This document shows, one piece after another, positions 62,453 to 64,000 of a stretch of DNA of 64,000 nt. The stretch comes from Burkholderiaceae bacterium. Lineage in GTDB: Bacteria > Pseudomonadota > Gammaproteobacteria > Burkholderiales > Burkholderiaceae_C. The translations under genes and the position numbers were made by a program. The stretch is taken from assembly GCA_024235995.1 (NCBI GenBank), contig JACKLI010000001.1, positions 2,852,001 to 2,916,000 on the forward strand. Direction: 5' to 3'. A model generated the notes under the pieces. That model did not search any database. It was not told where the DNA came from and worked only from the letters and a program-made list of their open reading frames with translations. Numbering within the stretch: position 1 is the stretch's first letter; each line of letters opens with the position of its first letter.

Positions 62453-64000
62453 CCGTGCGCCATGACTGCCCCCTGGCGCCTGACGGTGAATGGGCCAGCG
62501 AGTTGACCGAACTGCAGCAGCGCCGCGCCAGCGCACTGGCCATGGGTGGGCCCGACGCATTGGAGCGCTTCAAGGCCACTGGCCGCATGAACGCACGCGA
62601 GCGCATCGCCACTCTCGCCGACGCGGGCAGCTTTCAAGAGATGGGAATGCTGGCCGGCAAGGGCCAGTACGACCCCGACGGCCGCTATCTGCGCACCGAC
62701 CCCACCAACGCCATCATCGGCACCGCGCGCGTCGACGGACGCAAGGTGGCGCTGCACGTCGACGATTTCACCATCAAGGCCGGCAGTTCCGAAGGCACCA
62801 TCGCCGACAAATGGATCTACATCGAGCGCCTGGCCTACCAGTTGCGCATGCCATTGGTGCGTCTGGTCGACTCGGCCGGTGGCAGCGTGAAGCTGTTGAT
62901 GCAGATCGGCGGCACCAAGATCCCCGAATACACGACCTGGCCCACGCAGGAGCTGTTGCAGACCGTGCCGGTCGTCGGTGTGGCCTTGGGGGCCTGCGTT
63001 GGACAAGGAGCCATCAAGGTTTTGTCCTCGCATTTTTCCGTGTTGGTGCGCGAGCAGGCGCAGGTGATGGCAGCCGGGCCGCACGTGGTGCGTCAAGCCT
63101 ATGGCGTGGAGGTGGACAAGAACGCGCTGGGAGGTTGGCAGGCCCAGCGCAAGAGTGCGCTCGTGCACAACGAGGCTGAAGACGAGGCCGATGCGCTGGC
63201 CCAGGTTCGGCGCTTTCTTTCCTACCTGCCGCGCAGCGTGCACGAGCTGGCGCCGGTCATGGCCTGTGACGACGACCCGAATCGTGCGGACGATTGGCTC
63301 AAGGACGCGATCCCGCGCGATCGCCGCAAAATCTACGACCCACGCAAGCTACTGGCGGGCGTCTTCGATCGCGACAGCCTGTTTGAAATCGGACGCTGGC
63401 AAGGCGGCTCCATCCTGACGTTGCTGGGGCGCCTGAACGGCGTGCCGATCGGAATCCTGGCCAATGACCCCAAGGTCCAGGGCGGAGCCATGACGCTGGC
63501 CGCCGCCTGGAAGATGGAGCGCCACACCCGTCTGTGCAGCCAGTTCGGCCTGCCAGTGGTCAACTTTGTCGACCAGCCCGGCAACGCGACGGGGCTGGAG
63601 GCCGAGCTGAGTGGCACCTTGCTGGGCGCCGTACGCGTAGGCGAGGCGCTGGCGGCCTGTCGATCACCCTGGGTGTCCATCTTGATCCGACGCTGCTTCG
63701 GCATGGCCGGAGCGCTGCACGGGCCCAAGGGGGGCGATCGCCTCAACCATCGCTTCGCCTGGCCATCGGCACGCTGGGGCTCCATCCCGATAGAGGGCGG
63801 CGTGATGGCTGCCCACAGGGCGGAAATTGAAACGGCGATCGACCCCGCCGCCAAGCGCGTCGAGCTGGAGGCGCACTACTTGCGCGTCACCTCACCGTTT
63901 CGCACGGCGGAAAGATTTGGCGTGCTCGATGTCATCGATCCACGCGAGACGCGGCGCGTATTGTGCGACTGGGTCGAGGACGCCTGGACGGTCGTCCAGG
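62449..64000 (+). CDS. acyl-CoA carboxylase carboxyltransferase (beta) subunit (3' partial)
   Basis: The first about 517 residues of a biotin-dependent carboxyltransferase; the frame is open to the end of the window, so the C-terminus is missing. Both crotonase-fold halves are seen: an N-terminal half with GACVGQGAIKVLSS and AAGPHVVRQAYG, and a C-terminal half with GILANDPKVQGGAMT, FVDQPGNATG and RRCFGMAGALHGPKGGD. These are the acyl-CoA and carboxybiotin oxyanion regions of propionyl/methylcrotonyl-CoA-type enzymes. It would move CO2 from biotin (on the 71-residue carrier) to an acyl-CoA. A biotin carboxylase must exist elsewhere. It begins at ATG 62449, overlapping the receptor gene. Confidence 0.88.
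   Translation, partial: MTVRHDCPLAPDGEWASELTELQQRRASALAMGGPDALERFKATGRMNARERIATLADAGSFQEMGMLAGKGQYDPDGRYLRTDPTNAIIGTARVDGRKVALHVDDFTIKAGSSEGTIADKWIYIERLAYQLRMPLVRLVDSAGGSVKLLMQIGGTKIPEYTTWPTQELLQTVPVVGVALGACVGQGAIKVLSSHFSVLVREQAQVMAAGPHVVRQAYGVEVDKNALGGWQAQRKSALVHNEAEDEADALAQVRRFLSYLPRSVHELAPVMACDDDPNRADDWLKDAIPRDRRKIYDPRKLLAGVFDRDSLFEIGRWQGGSILTLLGRLNGVPIGILANDPKVQGGAMTLAAAWKMERHTRLCSQFGLPVVNFVDQPGNATGLEAELSGTLLGAVRVGEALAACRSPWVSILIRRCFGMAGALHGPKGGDRLNHRFAWPSARWGSIPIEGGVMAAHRAEIETAIDPAAKRVELEAHYLRVTSPFRTAERFGVLDVIDPRETRRVLCDWVEDAWTVVQ

Overview
The window is GC-rich chromosomal DNA from a betaproteobacterium, most likely family Comamonadaceae (Acidovorax/Alicycliphilus/Ottowia-like). This rests on gene content (fused LivM-LivG transporter, Bug/TTT receptor, RpoD with a long Ala/Lys-rich N-terminus), gene order (dnaG-rpoD, lptFG divergent from pepA, queG divergent from tsaE-amiC) and five copies of a ~55-bp dispersed repeat (core resembling GATAGCTGCTTGCGCTTGAT) that I recognise as typical of that family. 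No rRNA, tRNA, CRISPR array or prophage was seen. The window opens inside a MarR-like regulator gene and ends inside an acyl-CoA carboxylase beta-subunit gene.

Layout. 1-9.6 kb: alcohol dehydrogenase, PBP7-type endopeptidase, leuA with a probable leucine attenuator (leader peptide, antiterminator, terminator), pssA, an FtsX-like ABC permease and a crotonase. 9.6-14.5 kb: iron block with bacterioferritin, a Fur box, a TonB-dependent receptor, PiuC and an FMN hydroxy-acid oxidase. 14.5-20.4 kb: branched-chain amino acid binding protein, a small unknown protein, holC, pepA and divergent lptFG. 20.4-26.7 kb: catabolic cassette (YhgE-like membrane protein, extradiol dioxygenase, FAD hydroxylase, C-C hydrolase) divergent from a TetR gene, with a perfect 42-bp palindrome between them. 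26.8-37.2 kb: cysB, aminotransferase, acyl-CoA synthetase, dnaG, rpoD, a Bcr/CflA exporter and a Crp/Fnr regulator.

37.3-42.4 kb: livH, fused livMG and livF plus a separate binding-protein gene, each with candidate promoter or operator elements. 42.5-49.9 kb: housekeeping genes (CobD-like, Nudix, rplS, trmD, hslO, gamma-carbonic anhydrase, DUF455), then a sugar-nucleotide decarboxylase-like gene and a glycosyltransferase. 49.9-53.6 kb: intact xerD and a frameshifted duplicate of its last third flank an inserted amidase/LuxR pair. 53.6-58.7 kb: AEC transporter, queG, tsaE, amiC, a cupin and DedA. 58.8-64.0 kb: carboxylate-utilisation module with a GntR regulator, AMP ligase, a separate 71-residue biotinyl carrier, a periplasmic TTT receptor and a carboxyltransferase; the same 12-bp GntR-like operator sits at the regulator's promoter and between the two divergent arms.

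The parts most likely to repay follow-up are the biotin-dependent carboxylase module, the TetR-controlled meta-cleavage cassette, the leuA attenuator, the xerD duplication/insertion and the repeat copies that have become coding sequence.
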